DNA of 64,000 nucleotides. Origin: Filibacter tadaridae. GTDB lineage: Bacteria; Bacillota; Bacilli; Bacillales_A; Planococcaceae. Numbering within the stretch: the first letter of the stretch is position 1; each line of letters opens with the position of its first letter. Below, piece by piece: positions 43,058-54,136 of the stretch. The position numbers were made by a program, and so were the translations under genes. The notes beneath the pieces were generated by a model. That model was not told where the DNA came from. It saw only the letters and a program-made list of their open reading frames with translations, and made no database searches. The stretch lies in contig NZ_UXAV01000044.1 of assembly GCF_900609045.1 (NCBI RefSeq), positions 124,001 through 188,000 of the forward strand, given 5' to 3'.

Positions 43058-43696
43058 TTATAGTTTTGTTTCAGTTTCAAGAATTGTTTTTATTTTTGTA
43101 ACCATTAGGTCAATTGCAACCTCGTTATGACCGCCTTCGGGAATGATTATATCTGCATATCTTTTTGTTGGTTCAATGAATTGATTGTGCATTGGGCGAA
43201 CCACTGTCAAATACTGTTCGATGACCGAATCAATCGTCCGACCTCTTTCATTGATATCACGCATAATTCTTCGAATAATACGTAAATCTGCATCCGTATC
43301 GACGAATAACTTAATGTCCATCAGTTTTCTAAGCTCCACATCTTCAAGAACTAGTATCCCTTCAAGAATGATGACATCTTTTGGCTCAATGATGACCGTC
43401 TTATCCGACCTAGTATGGTATGCGTAATCATACACCGGCTTTTCAATCTGTTGACGCTCAAGTAGCATACGCACATGTTGGATAAGCAATTCTGTGTCGA
43501 ATGCAAGCGGATGATCATAATTTGTTTCCAGACGCTCTTCAAACAGTAGATGCGACTGATCTTTATAATAGTAATCCTGTTCAATCACTACGACAGAATG
43601 TTCCTTAAATACGTCATAAATCGAGTTTGTTACACTCGTCTTACCTGAACCTGATCCACCTGCTATTCCAATGACGAGAGGTTTTCTGGTATTCAT
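43058..43696 (-). CDS. udk: Uridine kinase
   Basis: A 212-residue kinase: P-loop [13 protein letters not shown] near the start, IEQDYYYKD and NYDHPLAFD substrate segments, and later [15 protein letters not shown] lid. It phosphorylates uridine and cytidine. The start at 43696 is used because GGGGAGT lies six bases before it; the ATG at 43702 is on the site itself. It lies between yrrM and greA, as in B. subtilis. Confidence 0.94.
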   Translation of the reverse strand: MNTRKPLVIGIAGGSGSGKTSVTNSIYDVFKEHSVVVIEQDYYYKDQSHLLFEERLETNYDHPLAFDTELLIQHVRMLLERQQIEKPVYDYAYHTRSDKTVIIEPKDVIILEGILVLEDVELRKLMDIKLFVDTDADLRIIRRIMRDINERGRTIDSVIEQYLTVVRPMHNQFIEPTKRYADIIIPEGGHNEVAIDLMVTKIKTILETETKL

Positions 43697-43758
43697 CTTC
43701 ATACTCCCCTAACTCATGAGTACATCTCGTTAAAAACGGGACATTTACATATTTTGTT

Positions 43759-44403
43759 TTATTTCTTTGTTGCGATTAACAGCCCATCACCAACTGGAAG
43801 TAAGGTTGTTTCGTAATCTGGATGAGTCATAATCCATTGCGTGAATTCCTTCAATTTACGAATCATTGTGCGACTGCGTTTCGGGATTTCTTCATCTCCG
43901 AGCAGCACCATACCATGCATGAACATATTATCGCAATAAATAACACCTCGCGCGGATACAGTAGAGGAATACTTTTCAAAAAATCGTTTATATTGCCCTT
44001 TAGCAGCATCAATAAAAAGTGCATCGTATGTTTTATCAAAGATTGCATCTGCCTCTGTAAGTAACGCATCGGTTTCGATGATTTGAATTCGTTCTTCCAA
44101 ATTACTTTTATTGAGGTATTCAATTGCTTTCTTATATCTATCCTCGTCCCGCTCAATTGTCACGATGGAAACGTTAGGAAGCGCTTCAGCAATCCGAATA
44201 GCTGAATAACCGATTGCGCTTCCGATTTCCAAAATACGTTCCGGTTGTTGGATACGCAAAAGCCCAATCAGTAGTTCGATGCCGCCTCTTTCCATAATCG
44301 GCACGTGATGAGCTTTTGCATAATCCTCCATTTCAAGAATAAAGGGACTTACTTCGTTTTCAAAACCTTGAATATACGACTCCACTGTTTCGATACCATT
44401 CAA
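43759..44403 (-). CDS. yrrM: YrrM O-methyltransferase
   Basis: The 214-residue product is a class I methyltransferase of the catechol-type family: RILEIGSAIGYSAIRIA (motif I), IVTIERDEDRYKKA, YDALFIDAAKGQYKRFFEKY and DNMFMHGMVL with metal-binding acids. In B. subtilis this gene encodes TrmR, which methylates 5-hydroxyuridine in tRNA; the same role is likely here. It lies between mltG and udk in the operon. Confidence 0.9.
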   Translation of the reverse strand: MNGIETVESYIQGFENEVSPFILEMEDYAKAHHVPIMERGGIELLIGLLRIQQPERILEIGSAIGYSAIRIAEALPNVSIVTIERDEDRYKKAIEYLNKSNLEERIQIIETDALLTEADAIFDKTYDALFIDAAKGQYKRFFEKYSSTVSARGVIYCDNMFMHGMVLLGDEEIPKRSRTMIRKLKEFTQWIMTHPDYETTLLPVGDGLLIATKK

Positions 44404-44437
44404 CTCCCATCAATTTGATGGATTCGCCATCAGACCA

Positions 44438-45556
44438 TCATTTAATGTATTTTGCTTTATTTTCCAAATGCACTTCATAGGAAGTTGCAAAATGGTTTAT
44501 CCCTTTTGAGTCTGCCAAGAAGAATAAGTAGTCGGTTTTTGCAGGATCGATGACCGCTTCAATTGATGATGCGCCCGCAGATGCAATAGGTCCTGGTGGC
44601 AACCCCTTATTTTTATACGTATTATAAGGATCTTCGACTTCTAAATCTTTCAATAAGGTTTTCTCCTTATGTCCACCCAACGCATATAAAACAGTTGGAT
44701 CCGTTTGGAGCGGCATATCTTTTTTCATTCGATTATAAAATACACTTGCAATAGATTGCCTGTCTGATTGTGCAGTTGCTTCCTCCTCCAAGAGAGAAGC
44801 GAACGTTAGCAACCAATGGACAGACTTTTCCTCTTTCTGGAGGTAATCCAGATACGGTGTTACGTTTGATGCAGTTGCTTTAACCATTTCATCTACTACT
44901 GTACCAAGCGTCGGTTTCTCTTCGTAAAATGGATATGTAGCCGGGAACAAATACCCTTCCAGTGGGTGCTTGATTGTTTCCGCCTTAATTTCTTCTGTGA
45001 AAATTTGTGGGTATTTTCCGATAAGCAAATCAATAGTCGCCTCATCATTTACATATGCTATGAAGTCGGCAGCCGGAATTCCTGTTTTCTTGTCAACTAT
45101 GTTTGCAATTTGCTCGATTTTTAAACCTTCAGGTATTGTCATAGTAAATACAGGCGTCCTATAAACTTTCCCAGTTTTCAAACTCTCAATCAATTCATCC
45201 GGCGTCATCGCCTTCGTTAACCCGTACGAACCAGCCTGGAATTGTGATTCATTATTAAATTTCGCATAGTATTTAAAGATACGGGCATCTTTGATGATTC
45301 CTTTTTCTTCAAGTTTACCTGCGATTAAATTAAGACCCGAGCCAATGGGAATCTCTACTTGAATAACTTTTTCAGACTCCGGATCAATTGGTTGCAGCGC
45401 ACCTGTTATGTATTTGTAAACAAAAAAACCTACACCGATACCAATAAGTAGCATAACGAGTGCGATGATGAGAACAATTTTCCTGACGATTTTCACTTCT
45501 TTCTTCTTTTCGCGCATTCGTTCGAACATGACCTCTTTTTTCGAACCATTTCCCAT
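44438..45556 (-). CDS. mltG: Endolytic transglycosylase MltG
   Basis: A 372-residue protein with a basic N-terminus, a membrane helix (about 25-48), a LysM-like subdomain and the YceG domain: ASLLEEEATAQSDRQSIASV holds the catalytic Glu, followed by FYNRMKKDMPLQTDPTVLYA and DPYNTYKNKGLPPGPI. It cuts new glycan strands at the membrane. Start at 45556 follows AGAGGTGG. yrzB precedes it after a terminator, and yrrM follows 34 bases on. Confidence 0.92.
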   Translation of the reverse strand: MGNGSKKEVMFERMREKKKEVKIVRKIVLIIALVMLLIGIGVGFFVYKYITGALQPIDPESEKVIQVEIPIGSGLNLIAGKLEEKGIIKDARIFKYYAKFNNESQFQAGSYGLTKAMTPDELIESLKTGKVYRTPVFTMTIPEGLKIEQIANIVDKKTGIPAADFIAYVNDEATIDLLIGKYPQIFTEEIKAETIKHPLEGYLFPATYPFYEEKPTLGTVVDEMVKATASNVTPYLDYLQKEEKSVHWLLTFASLLEEEATAQSDRQSIASVFYNRMKKDMPLQTDPTVLYALGGHKEKTLLKDLEVEDPYNTYKNKGLPPGPIASAGASSIEAVIDPAKTDYLFFLADSKGINHFATSYEVHLENKAKYIK

Positions 45557-45597
45557 GCAGAATCCACCTCTTTCAATCGGCAACGTTTACATACAAT

Positions 45598-45627
45598 GAA
45601 AAAACGGAACGGTCTGCACCGTCCCGT
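45598..45627 (-). terminator. Terminator after yrzB
   Basis: ACGGGACGGT-GCAG-ACCGTTCCGT on the minus strand, then TTTTTT. It separates the alaS-ireB-ruvX-yrzB group from mltG. Confidence 0.88.
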
Positions 45628-45642
45628 CCGTGCACATATAGA

Positions 45643-45939
45643 TTACTCTTCGTCTTCGTCGTCTTCTTCAATGAAAGTGTTTAGCATTTCTTCAATCATT
45701 TCCCACTCTTTATCATCTTCGATAGGCAATAGTTCGCCATCTTCGTTGTCTTCAGATGGGATGAAAGCAGATGCATGGATTTCAACTTCTTCGTCTTCAT
45801 CGACATCATCTTCACCTAAAATGTGATAAAGGACGTAAGACTTTCCAAATTCTTCTGATTCAAATGTGAAAATTACTTCACATACATGTTCTACACCATT
45901 TTCATCTACGATTGTCATTGTTTCTTGTCCGTGTTCCAT
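45643..45939 (-). CDS. yrzB: DUF1292 family protein YrzB
   Basis: A 98-residue, very acidic protein. The first half has a small beta fold ([19 protein letters not shown], then [11 protein letters not shown]), and the tail is rich in Asp and Glu. Start at 45939 follows GAGGTGATTGGA. It sits after ruvX, as in B. subtilis; function is unknown. A terminator follows. Confidence 0.9.
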   Translation of the reverse strand: MEHGQETMTIVDENGVEHVCEVIFTFESEEFGKSYVLYHILGEDDVDEDEEVEIHASAFIPSEDNEDGELLPIEDDKEWEMIEEMLNTFIEEDDEDEE

Positions 45940-45952
45940 TCCAATCACCTCA

Positions 45953-46369
45953 TTAGTTTTTTGAATCAAGATACCCTTGTAGTATCATGACTGCTGCCAT
46001 CTTATCGATTACAGTCTTTCGTTTTTTTCGGCTTACATCTGCTGCGATCAGCATCTTTTCAGCTGCCATCGTCGTTAGTCTTTCATCCCACAAGGTTACC
46101 GGGAAACCGAATGTTTTTTCTAGAAGTTCGGCATACTTTTCGGATGCCTCTCCTCTTGGACCAATTGAATTATTCATGTTTTTAGGATAGCCTACGACGA
46201 AACCGTTGACATTGTATTCAGAAACCAGTTCCTGAATTCTTTTAATACCAAATTGACCGGCACCTTCGTCGACCTTTACAGTTTCAATGCCTTGGGCTGT
46301 CCAACCAAATGCATCACTAATCGCAACGCCAACCGTTTTGGTTCCGACATCCAACCCCATCGTTCTCAA
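45953..46369 (-). CDS. yrrK: Pre-16S rRNA nuclease (RuvX/YqgF family)
   Basis: A 138-residue RNase H-like nuclease starting [20 protein letters not shown] (first catalytic Asp), with [20 protein letters not shown] and [15 protein letters not shown] further on and a final Asp in [11 protein letters not shown]. It processes the 5' end of 16S rRNA. It overlaps ireB by four bases and is followed by yrzB. Confidence 0.93.
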   Translation of the reverse strand: MRTMGLDVGTKTVGVAISDAFGWTAQGIETVKVDEGAGQFGIKRIQELVSEYNVNGFVVGYPKNMNNSIGPRGEASEKYAELLEKTFGFPVTLWDERLTTMAAEKMLIAADVSRKKRKTVIDKMAAVMILQGYLDSKN

Positions 46370-46638
46370 CTCGGACTCCCTCCGTTTTCACGGACGTAGA
46401 ACTTTACAAGTTCCTCCAATATCTCATCCCGCTCCAACTTCCGGATCATATTACGTGCATCCTCATGACGAGGGATATACGCAGGATCACCTGAAAGCAG
46501 ATAACCGACAATCTGGTTAATAGGATTATATCCTTTTTCATCAAGAGCTTTGTGCACTTGGAGCATGACCTGCTTCACTTCCTGCTCCATCGATTCTTCA
46601 GGAAAGTTGAATTTCATCGTCTTGTCGTATGAATCCAT
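46366..46638 (-). CDS. yrzL: IreB family regulatory phosphoprotein
   Basis: A 90-residue helical protein, [20 protein letters not shown] to the end RENGGSPS, matching the IreB/DUF965 family. IreB is phosphorylated by a PASTA kinase in Enterococcus and affects cephalosporin resistance. The start at 46638 lies six bases after GGGGTG; a GTG at 46647 is less suitable. It follows alaS and overlaps ruvX by four bases. Confidence 0.92.
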   Translation of the reverse strand: MDSYDKTMKFNFPEESMEQEVKQVMLQVHKALDEKGYNPINQIVGYLLSGDPAYIPRHEDARNMIRKLERDEILEELVKFYVRENGGSPS

Positions 46639-46720
46639 GATCGACACCCCGCTTTCAGATCATTCATTTTGCCAATCGTACACAGTACCGCTTATCATTA
46701 TACCCTATATATGTGCCACT

Positions 46721-49354
46721 TTAAACGGATTTGACATAATCATACACGGATTGGAGCGCGCCATCAAGTTTTGACTCATCTTTTGCACCTGCCATTGCCA
46801 TATCAGGACGACCTCCACCTTTACCATCGCATTGCGAAGCCACATGATTGACGATTTTACCAGCATGATAGCCTGTCGATTTCAAGTCTTCCGTCACACC
46901 CGAAATAATCATTACTTTCCCATCGGCAGAAGCACCAAGGACGATGATTCCTTTTGATAATTTCTGTTTCAATTCATCCATCATTTGACGAAGCCCATTA
47001 TTGTCTTTCACATCAACGCGAGCCGCGACGACTGTTACATCATCAATCTGTTGTGCTGATTCCAAGACATCTGTCAGTTGACTGTTCCCCAGTTTTGCGG
47101 ATAATGAATCGTTTTCCCGTTGAAGTTCTTTCATATCTGCCAAAACGGATGTCACTTTAGTTTCTACTTCTTTCGGACTCGACTTTAACAGCCCTGCAAC
47201 CGTGGAAAGGACTTGCTCTTCTTCTTTAAATGAACGATAGGCTTGTTGGCCAGTCAATGCTTCAATACGACGTGTACCCGCCCCAATACCACTTTCCGAT
47301 ACAAGTTTAAATAATCCAATGAATGAGGTTGCAGGTACATGGCAGCCCCCGCATAACTCAAGTGAATAATCGCCTACTGAAACAACACGTACAACATCCC
47401 CGTATTTTTCACCGAAGAGTGCCATTGCTCCCATTTTTTTCGCCTCGTCAATTGGTTTTTCAGCGATGGCGACAGGAATGTCTTCCCAAATTTTTTCGTT
47501 GACAATTTGTTCAATTCGTTCAAGTTCCTCTTTCGTAACTTGTCCAAAATGGGAAAAGTCGAAGCGTAAACGATCAGGACCCACGTATGAGCCTGCCTGA
47601 TTAACATGTTCACCAAGCACTTCTTTCAATGCTTTGTGCAGAAGATGCGTGGCTGTATGATTTCGTATCGTCAGTTTCCTTGCTTGTACGTCCACTTGTG
47701 CATGTACGGATGTTCCACTTGTCATTTCTCCCGAGCGGATGACTGCGGTATGCAGATTTTGTCCGTTTGGCGCTTTCTGGACATCCCTTACATCAGCAAT
47801 GAAGGCTTCCCCACTAATTGTCCCTTTGTCCGCTACTTGACCACCGCTTTCTGCATAAAACGGTGTCTGATTCAACATGAACTGGACGACTTCCCCTTCT
47901 GATGCATGATTGATCAAGTTGCCTTCTCGCATAAGTGCGACAATCGTTGCTTCACATTGTAAGTTACCGTATCCGATAAACGTACTTTTTTCGTGGATCT
48001 CACCAAGTACACCCGACTGTACATGCATCGAATCGACATCTTGACGAGCTGCACGTGCCCGATTACGCTGGTTTTCCATTTCTACATCGAAACCATTGCG
48101 GTCAACAGTCACACCCATTTCATCTGCCAGTTCTTCTGTCAGTTCATAGGGAAAACCAAATGTATCATAAAGGCGGAATGCATCTGACCCCGATACAGTT
48201 GACGTTCCTGACGCTTTCGACTTATCGATGATACTTGTCAAGATTGTCATTCCTTCGTTCAATGTTTCATGGAAACGTTCTTCTTCATTTTTAACAACTT
48301 TCATGATGAATTCTTTTTTATCATCTACCTCTGGATAGAAGTCTTTCATGGCACTACCCACAACAGGGACAAGCGTATACATGAATGGTTTGTCAATACC
48401 TAATTGTTTGGCGAACCGAACAGCTCTACGCAGTAATCTTCGAAGAACATAACCACGGCCCTCATTTGATGGCAACGCACCATCCCCGATTGCAAACGCG
48501 ACTGTTCGAATATGATCGGCTATTACTTTGAAAGCAATATCCTTTTCGACATCCGCTCCGTATTTTTCACCGGATACATCTTCAATTGCATGCATGATCG
48601 GCATGAATAAATCGGTATCGTAATTCGTTGCAACGTTTTGAATGACAGATGCCATTCGTTCAAGCCCCATACCTGTGTCGATATTCTTCTTCGGCAGCGG
48701 TGTATAGGTATTATCCGGATTATGATTGAATTCAGAGAACACCAAATTCCAGATTTCGAGATAACGTTCATTTTCACCGCCCGGGTATAATTCGGGATCG
48801 GAAAAGTCGTTGCCGTATTCAGGACCGCGATCGTAGAAGATTTCAGAGTTTGGACCGCTTGGGCCTTCTCCTATATCCCAGAAGTTTCCTTCCAAACGAA
48901 TGATCCGTTCTTCTGGAATACCAATTTTATCTTTCCAAATTGAATACGCTTCTTCATCTTCAGGATGAATTGTAATCGAAAGAAGAGCAGGGTCAAAGCC
49001 AATCCATTTTTCATCCGTCAAAAACGACCACGCATGACTGATTGCTTCTTCTTTAAAATAATCCCCAATCGAAAAGTTTCCTAGCATTTCAAAAAACGTA
49101 TGATGACGGGCAGTTTTCCCTACGTTTTCTATATCATTCGTGCGGATTGATTTTTGTGCATTTACGATACGCGGATTTTCAGGAACGACACGTCCATCGA
49201 AATACTTTTTCAATGTCGCAACACCACTGTTTATCCAAAGAAGAGATGCATCGTCAATCGGTACCAGTGGTGCGGATAGTTCGATTCTGTGATCATTTTG
49301 CTTAAAGTATTCCAAAAACAGCATTCGGATTTCTGAAGTGGTTAGTTTTTTCAT
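46721..49354 (-). CDS. alaS: Alanyl-tRNA synthetase
   Basis: An 877-residue class II synthetase: catalytic core from the start ([28 protein letters not shown]), an editing domain with the zinc ligands [11 protein letters not shown] and CGGCHVPAT, and a C-terminal DHHA1 region. Start at 49354 follows AGAGGAGGAATACAC. A dispersed repeat and a T-box leader with its own promoter lie upstream, so expression should respond to uncharged tRNA-Ala. ireB, ruvX and yrzB follow. Confidence 0.96.
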   Translation of the reverse strand: MKKLTTSEIRMLFLEYFKQNDHRIELSAPLVPIDDASLLWINSGVATLKKYFDGRVVPENPRIVNAQKSIRTNDIENVGKTARHHTFFEMLGNFSIGDYFKEEAISHAWSFLTDEKWIGFDPALLSITIHPEDEEAYSIWKDKIGIPEERIIRLEGNFWDIGEGPSGPNSEIFYDRGPEYGNDFSDPELYPGGENERYLEIWNLVFSEFNHNPDNTYTPLPKKNIDTGMGLERMASVIQNVATNYDTDLFMPIMHAIEDVSGEKYGADVEKDIAFKVIADHIRTVAFAIGDGALPSNEGRGYVLRRLLRRAVRFAKQLGIDKPFMYTLVPVVGSAMKDFYPEVDDKKEFIMKVVKNEEERFHETLNEGMTILTSIIDKSKASGTSTVSGSDAFRLYDTFGFPYELTEELADEMGVTVDRNGFDVEMENQRNRARAARQDVDSMHVQSGVLGEIHEKSTFIGYGNLQCEATIVALMREGNLINHASEGEVVQFMLNQTPFYAESGGQVADKGTISGEAFIADVRDVQKAPNGQNLHTAVIRSGEMTSGTSVHAQVDVQARKLTIRNHTATHLLHKALKEVLGEHVNQAGSYVGPDRLRFDFSHFGQVTKEELERIEQIVNEKIWEDIPVAIAEKPIDEAKKMGAMALFGEKYGDVVRVVSVGDYSLELCGGCHVPATSFIGLFKLVSESGIGAGTRRIEALTGQQAYRSFKEEEQVLSTVAGLLKSSPKEVETKVTSVLADMKELQRENDSLSAKLGNSQLTDVLESAQQIDDVTVVAARVDVKDNNGLRQMMDELKQKLSKGIIVLGASADGKVMIISGVTEDLKSTGYHAGKIVNHVASQCDGKGGGRPDMAMAGAKDESKLDGALQSVYDYVKSV

Positions 49355-49375
49355 GTGTATTCCTCCTCTTAAAAT

Positions 49376-49566
49376 CAATCACGCCTCGGAGTGATTGCGT
49401 CCAGATTTTGAATTGAGCTTGCTCAATTAACTCCTTACAAAATCTGTGACATCCGCCGGAGGCGTTAAGTTTATTCAGCATGGGTTAGACCCCCGCTAAA
49501 TTGTAGGTTTCGTTCGCATGCATCTTGCCACTTATAAAGATGGTAGACTTCTGCCGAATGAAATTA
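49376..49566 (+). repeat. Dispersed repeat of about 190 bp beside alaS, copy 1
   Basis: Direct repeat of 55294-55487. It has two folded parts: CGCCTCGG with CCGGAGGCG enclosing CAGATTTTG/CAAAATCTG and AATTGAGC/GCTCAATT; and a second part bounded by TTAAGTTTATTCAGCA and TTCTGCCGAATGAAATTAA. It lies between the T-box terminator and the alaS start. Confidence 0.78.
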
Positions 49567-49569
49567 AAA

Positions 49570-49825
49570 AAATCCCCGCCCCTAAAACAAGGGACGAAGA
49601 TGTTAGTCTCGCGGTACCACCCTAATTACCGAACAAATTCAGTTCGGCATCTCTGGTTGCCTTAACGCGGCGGACGGCAGTGATGAGCTGCACTCGGGAG
49701 TAGCTTTTCCGACATTCAACTCGAAAGTCCTTTCAGCCAAGGGACTTTTTTCTGAACGAGTGTATATGCGTACTTTCTCCGTCTACGTGTTATGTATGCC
49801 TATGGTTTTTCGTTTTAGTATTTCT
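49570..49825 (-). ncRNA. T-box leader of alaS
   Basis: On the minus strand the conserved T-box AGGGTGGTACCGCG (49609-49622) precedes a terminator CGTCCCTTG...AGGGGCGGGG followed by TTTTTTT at about 49572-49596. An upstream stem-I region and an antiterminator partner are present. A GCT triplet at 49704-49702 is a candidate alanine specifier, though I could not fold the loop with certainty. Binding of uncharged tRNA-Ala would favour read-through. Confidence 0.9.
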
Positions 49826-49831
49826 AATTGG

Positions 49832-49860
49832 ATTATAGAAAAGAATTCACCCACTGTCAA
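49832..49860 (-). promoter_or_regulatory. Sigma-A promoter of the alaS T-box
   Basis: TTGACA (49860-49855), 17-base spacer, TATAAT (49837-49832): both boxes are perfect. The -35 box overlaps the recD2 stop region. Confidence 0.85.
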
Positions 49861-52304
49861 TCTGCGGCTTCAAGATACGTATAAGGTGTGATCCCTTCCA
49901 TGCCAATCATCGGATCTATTTCAATGAACGTTTCAGTTGTCAGCATACACGCAGTCATTTCGGCATCATCCGATCCGTTTACTACTTGACTCTCTTTTTC
50001 AATTTCCGAACCTTCTTCTTTTTCTACTTCCGGAAGGGTGACATCGCCATTTAATCGTTCTTTCAGCGTTGTCTGTCTTTCTTGTTCATCCGTACGATTG
50101 ATGCCCGCTTTAAATTCTTCCGGCTCACCGCAAAGAATAAGAAAGTTTTTCGCACGTGTTATACCCGTATAGAGAAGATTGCGTCGCAACATTTTCCGAT
50201 GACTCCGTACAACCGGCATAATGACAATCGGAAATTCACTTCCTTGGGATTTATGGATTGAGCAACAATAGGCCAATGTAATCTGATTCAGATCACTTCT
50301 TTCATATGTCACTTCAATACCATCGTACGAGACGACTAGTAATTCTTTTTTGTCCACTGTCTCTTTTGCTTTTATAATTGCGATGACTTCACCCATATCC
50401 CCGTTGAAGACGTTACTTTCGGGTTGATTGACCAATTGAAGCACTTTGTCACCAATTCTGTAAACAGCTTCACCGAATACGACTTCTTTTCGCTTAGGTC
50501 CCGGTGGATTGACCATTTCCTGAATCATCTTATTCAGTCCGTCAATACCCGCAGGTCCTCTGTACATGGGCGCCAGTACTTGTATATCTTTTATGGGGTG
50601 GCCTTTTGTTATCGCATTACGAACGATTTGCTGGACCGCTTCCAACACTTGGTCACCACTCGCTTTTAAAAACGAACGATCAGACGTCTTTTTCGTGATA
50701 TCAGCCGACCATTCCGACCGTTTAATCATATGAGCCATTTCGATAATCGTTGAGCCGGCACTTTGCCTGTAGATTTCTGTTAGCTCGACGACAGGCACTT
50801 TTTTTGAATCGAGCATATCCCGCAGTACTTGACCAGGACCGACTGGCGGCAATTGGTCTTGGTCACCTACGAATAGCAATTGTACATCGTCTGCCAGTGC
50901 CTTCAACAACTGATGCGCAAGCCAGGTATCCACCATCGACATTTCATCGATAATAATAAGGCGGCCTTCAACCTCGCGTTCCGTCTCTTCTTCTTTTTCT
51001 TGTCCTGTGAAACCTAGAAGACGATGAATGGTCATCGCAGGCAGCCCTGTGGACTCTGACATCCGCTTAGCTGCGCGTCCTGTTGGAGCCGCCAAGACAA
51101 TTGGAAACGGTTCTTTCTTTTTGGCGTATTCCAGCGGATCAAGCGAAAGTCCATGTAATTCTGCATACACTTCTACTAAGCCTCGTATAACCGTTGTTTT
51201 CCCCGTTCCAGGTCCTCCAGTTAAAATCATGACAGGCGAATGGAGCGCCGTTTCGATCGCAGCTACTTGCGTTTCTGCATAGTTGACCTCTAGACGTTCC
51301 TCCACCTCCCCAACCGCTTTCCGAATTTCAGAAACCGGAAACTGATCCGTTGTATCATTTTGCATGAGTCGTTCTATTTTGGAGGCGATACCAATTTCTG
51401 AGAAGTAAAGAGACGGGATATACAACCTTTTTCCTTCTGCAGATAGTTTTCCGTCTTCGACAAGTTCTATAATTGCCTGGGAAATGTCAGTAAAAGGGAT
51501 ATCTATCCGTTGGCTCATTTCTAGTAATCGTTTAACTTCCGGCAAAATAGCCTCTGCTTCAACGAAAACATGGCCTGCCGATTGCACGGTCTGATTCACC
51601 GAATGGAGAATGGCCGCTTTTATCCTCGCCGGGTGATTTCCCGTGATACCTAGGTTTTTCCCTAACTCATCAGCGCGTTGAAAGCCAACCCCCTCTACTT
51701 CTTCGATGAGTCGGTATGGATTTTCCGTCAAAAGCGCTAGTGCGTTTTCCCGGTAAAGTTGGTAGATGCGCATGGCGATTTGTGGACCGAATCCCCATTC
51801 GTTCAGTTGAACAATCGTTCGTTCAAGTCCCATATTCTGTTCAAGTACCGAGACGAGTGTTTCTTTCTTTTCAGCGGATAGCTTTGGAATAGCATCAAGT
51901 ACGGATGGATCATCCAATATTTTTTTCACTGCGTCTTTCCCTAGTGTTTTTACAATTGTATCGGCGGTTTTCATGCCGATACCCGGGAACAAATCACCTG
52001 ACAAGTAATGGATAAGCCCTGTTTCAGTCGCCGGCATTTCCTTAGTGAATGTCTGGACATCGAATTGTGCTCCGTATGTAGGATGTTTGACAAGTCGACC
52101 TGTGAATTTATAGTCCTCATCAGGGTTCAGTTGCGGAAAGTTCCCCTTTACAATGATTTCTTTGTCCTCGTAACCACTATTCGTCTCCCGCACTTTCAAT
52201 TTTACAATCGTAAACAGGTTGTCGGGATTATGGAAAATCGTCACGACCGGTCTTCCCATCAAAAAAATTGATTCTATTTTCCCCGTTTCGCTATTAGCCA
52301 TCAT
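49857..52304 (-). CDS. recD2: RecD2 helicase
   Basis: An 815-residue SF1 helicase: an N-terminal OB-like region, HhH repeats (about 90-240, with GVGFQRADELGKNLGI), Walker A GGPGTGKTTVIRGL, DEMSMVD, and QGSEFPIVIMP to YTGITRAKNFLIL near the end. It unwinds DNA 5' to 3' and limits mismatch-repair and fork problems. Start at 52304 is eight bases after AAAGGAGGG. Its TPR neighbour is 15 bases upstream. Confidence 0.94.
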   Translation of the reverse strand: MMANSETGKIESIFLMGRPVVTIFHNPDNLFTIVKLKVRETNSGYEDKEIIVKGNFPQLNPDEDYKFTGRLVKHPTYGAQFDVQTFTKEMPATETGLIHYLSGDLFPGIGMKTADTIVKTLGKDAVKKILDDPSVLDAIPKLSAEKKETLVSVLEQNMGLERTIVQLNEWGFGPQIAMRIYQLYRENALALLTENPYRLIEEVEGVGFQRADELGKNLGITGNHPARIKAAILHSVNQTVQSAGHVFVEAEAILPEVKRLLEMSQRIDIPFTDISQAIIELVEDGKLSAEGKRLYIPSLYFSEIGIASKIERLMQNDTTDQFPVSEIRKAVGEVEERLEVNYAETQVAAIETALHSPVMILTGGPGTGKTTVIRGLVEVYAELHGLSLDPLEYAKKKEPFPIVLAAPTGRAAKRMSESTGLPAMTIHRLLGFTGQEKEEETEREVEGRLIIIDEMSMVDTWLAHQLLKALADDVQLLFVGDQDQLPPVGPGQVLRDMLDSKKVPVVELTEIYRQSAGSTIIEMAHMIKRSEWSADITKKTSDRSFLKASGDQVLEAVQQIVRNAITKGHPIKDIQVLAPMYRGPAGIDGLNKMIQEMVNPPGPKRKEVVFGEAVYRIGDKVLQLVNQPESNVFNGDMGEVIAIIKAKETVDKKELLVVSYDGIEVTYERSDLNQITLAYCCSIHKSQGSEFPIVIMPVVRSHRKMLRRNLLYTGITRAKNFLILCGEPEEFKAGINRTDEQERQTTLKERLNGDVTLPEVEKEEGSEIEKESQVVNGSDDAEMTACMLTTETFIEIDPMIGMEGITPYTYLEAAD

Positions 52305-52319
52305 CACCGACACCCTCCT

Positions 52320-52979
52320 TTAATTTCCCGACTGCTCAATCATGTTATAAATATTACGTGCTTCGATATGTTCAGGGTCAATCGTAAATGCCTTTTCCAA
52401 ATGATGTAAGGCATCTTCTTTACGATTTGTTGAAACTGCGTAGAGTATGCCCATGTTATAATGCGCGTCTACATTCTCTTCGTCATTTTCGATGATATAC
52501 CGGAATTCATCAGCAGCTTGTGGAAATAATTCCATTTTTGATAATAAAATACCGTATGAAAGGCGGATTTCTAAGTCTTCAGTAGACAATTCCGCGGCAC
52601 GTTGTAAATAGGGTAATGCAAGCTTGTCCTTATTTGATCGTTCTAAACTTTTTCCTAGCATGAAGTAAGCATCCGCTTCATCTACACCCTGACGGATTGC
52701 CCGTTCATATAATTTTGTCGCTTCCTCGTACCGTTCCTTATTGTAATACAGATTGGCTAAGCCGTAGAAAGCTGTACCGGCTTCTGTATCCAGCGTAATT
52801 GCTTTTTGGAAAAACGGTTCTGCCCGTTCAGCATCTCCAAGTGAAGCGAAAACATTTCCTAAATTAATAAATCCTACTGCGTTTTCAGGGTCTTCCTCGA
52901 CAGCTTTCATAAATGCTTCAACCGCTTTTTCATAAGCCCCATCTTGTAGTGCCGTAATCCCGATTTCATTGTAATTCAT
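52320..52979 (-). CDS. TPR-repeat protein (YrrB-like)
   Basis: A 219-residue protein of six tetratricopeptide repeats, each with the W/L-G-Y-A-F-A-P pattern, for example AVGFINLGNVFASLGDAERA and AGTAFYGLANLYYNKERYEE. YrrB is the B. subtilis equivalent in the same place between mnmA and recD2; a protein-binding scaffold role is assumed. AAGGGGAATTACA precedes the ATG. Confidence 0.9.
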   Translation of the reverse strand: MNYNEIGITALQDGAYEKAVEAFMKAVEEDPENAVGFINLGNVFASLGDAERAEPFFQKAITLDTEAGTAFYGLANLYYNKERYEEATKLYERAIRQGVDEADAYFMLGKSLERSNKDKLALPYLQRAAELSTEDLEIRLSYGILLSKMELFPQAADEFRYIIENDEENVDAHYNMGILYAVSTNRKEDALHHLEKAFTIDPEHIEARNIYNMIEQSGN

Positions 52980-52992
52980 GTTGTAATTCCCC

Positions 52993-54129
<1,137 letters not shown>

Positions 54130-54136
54130 TTACTTT

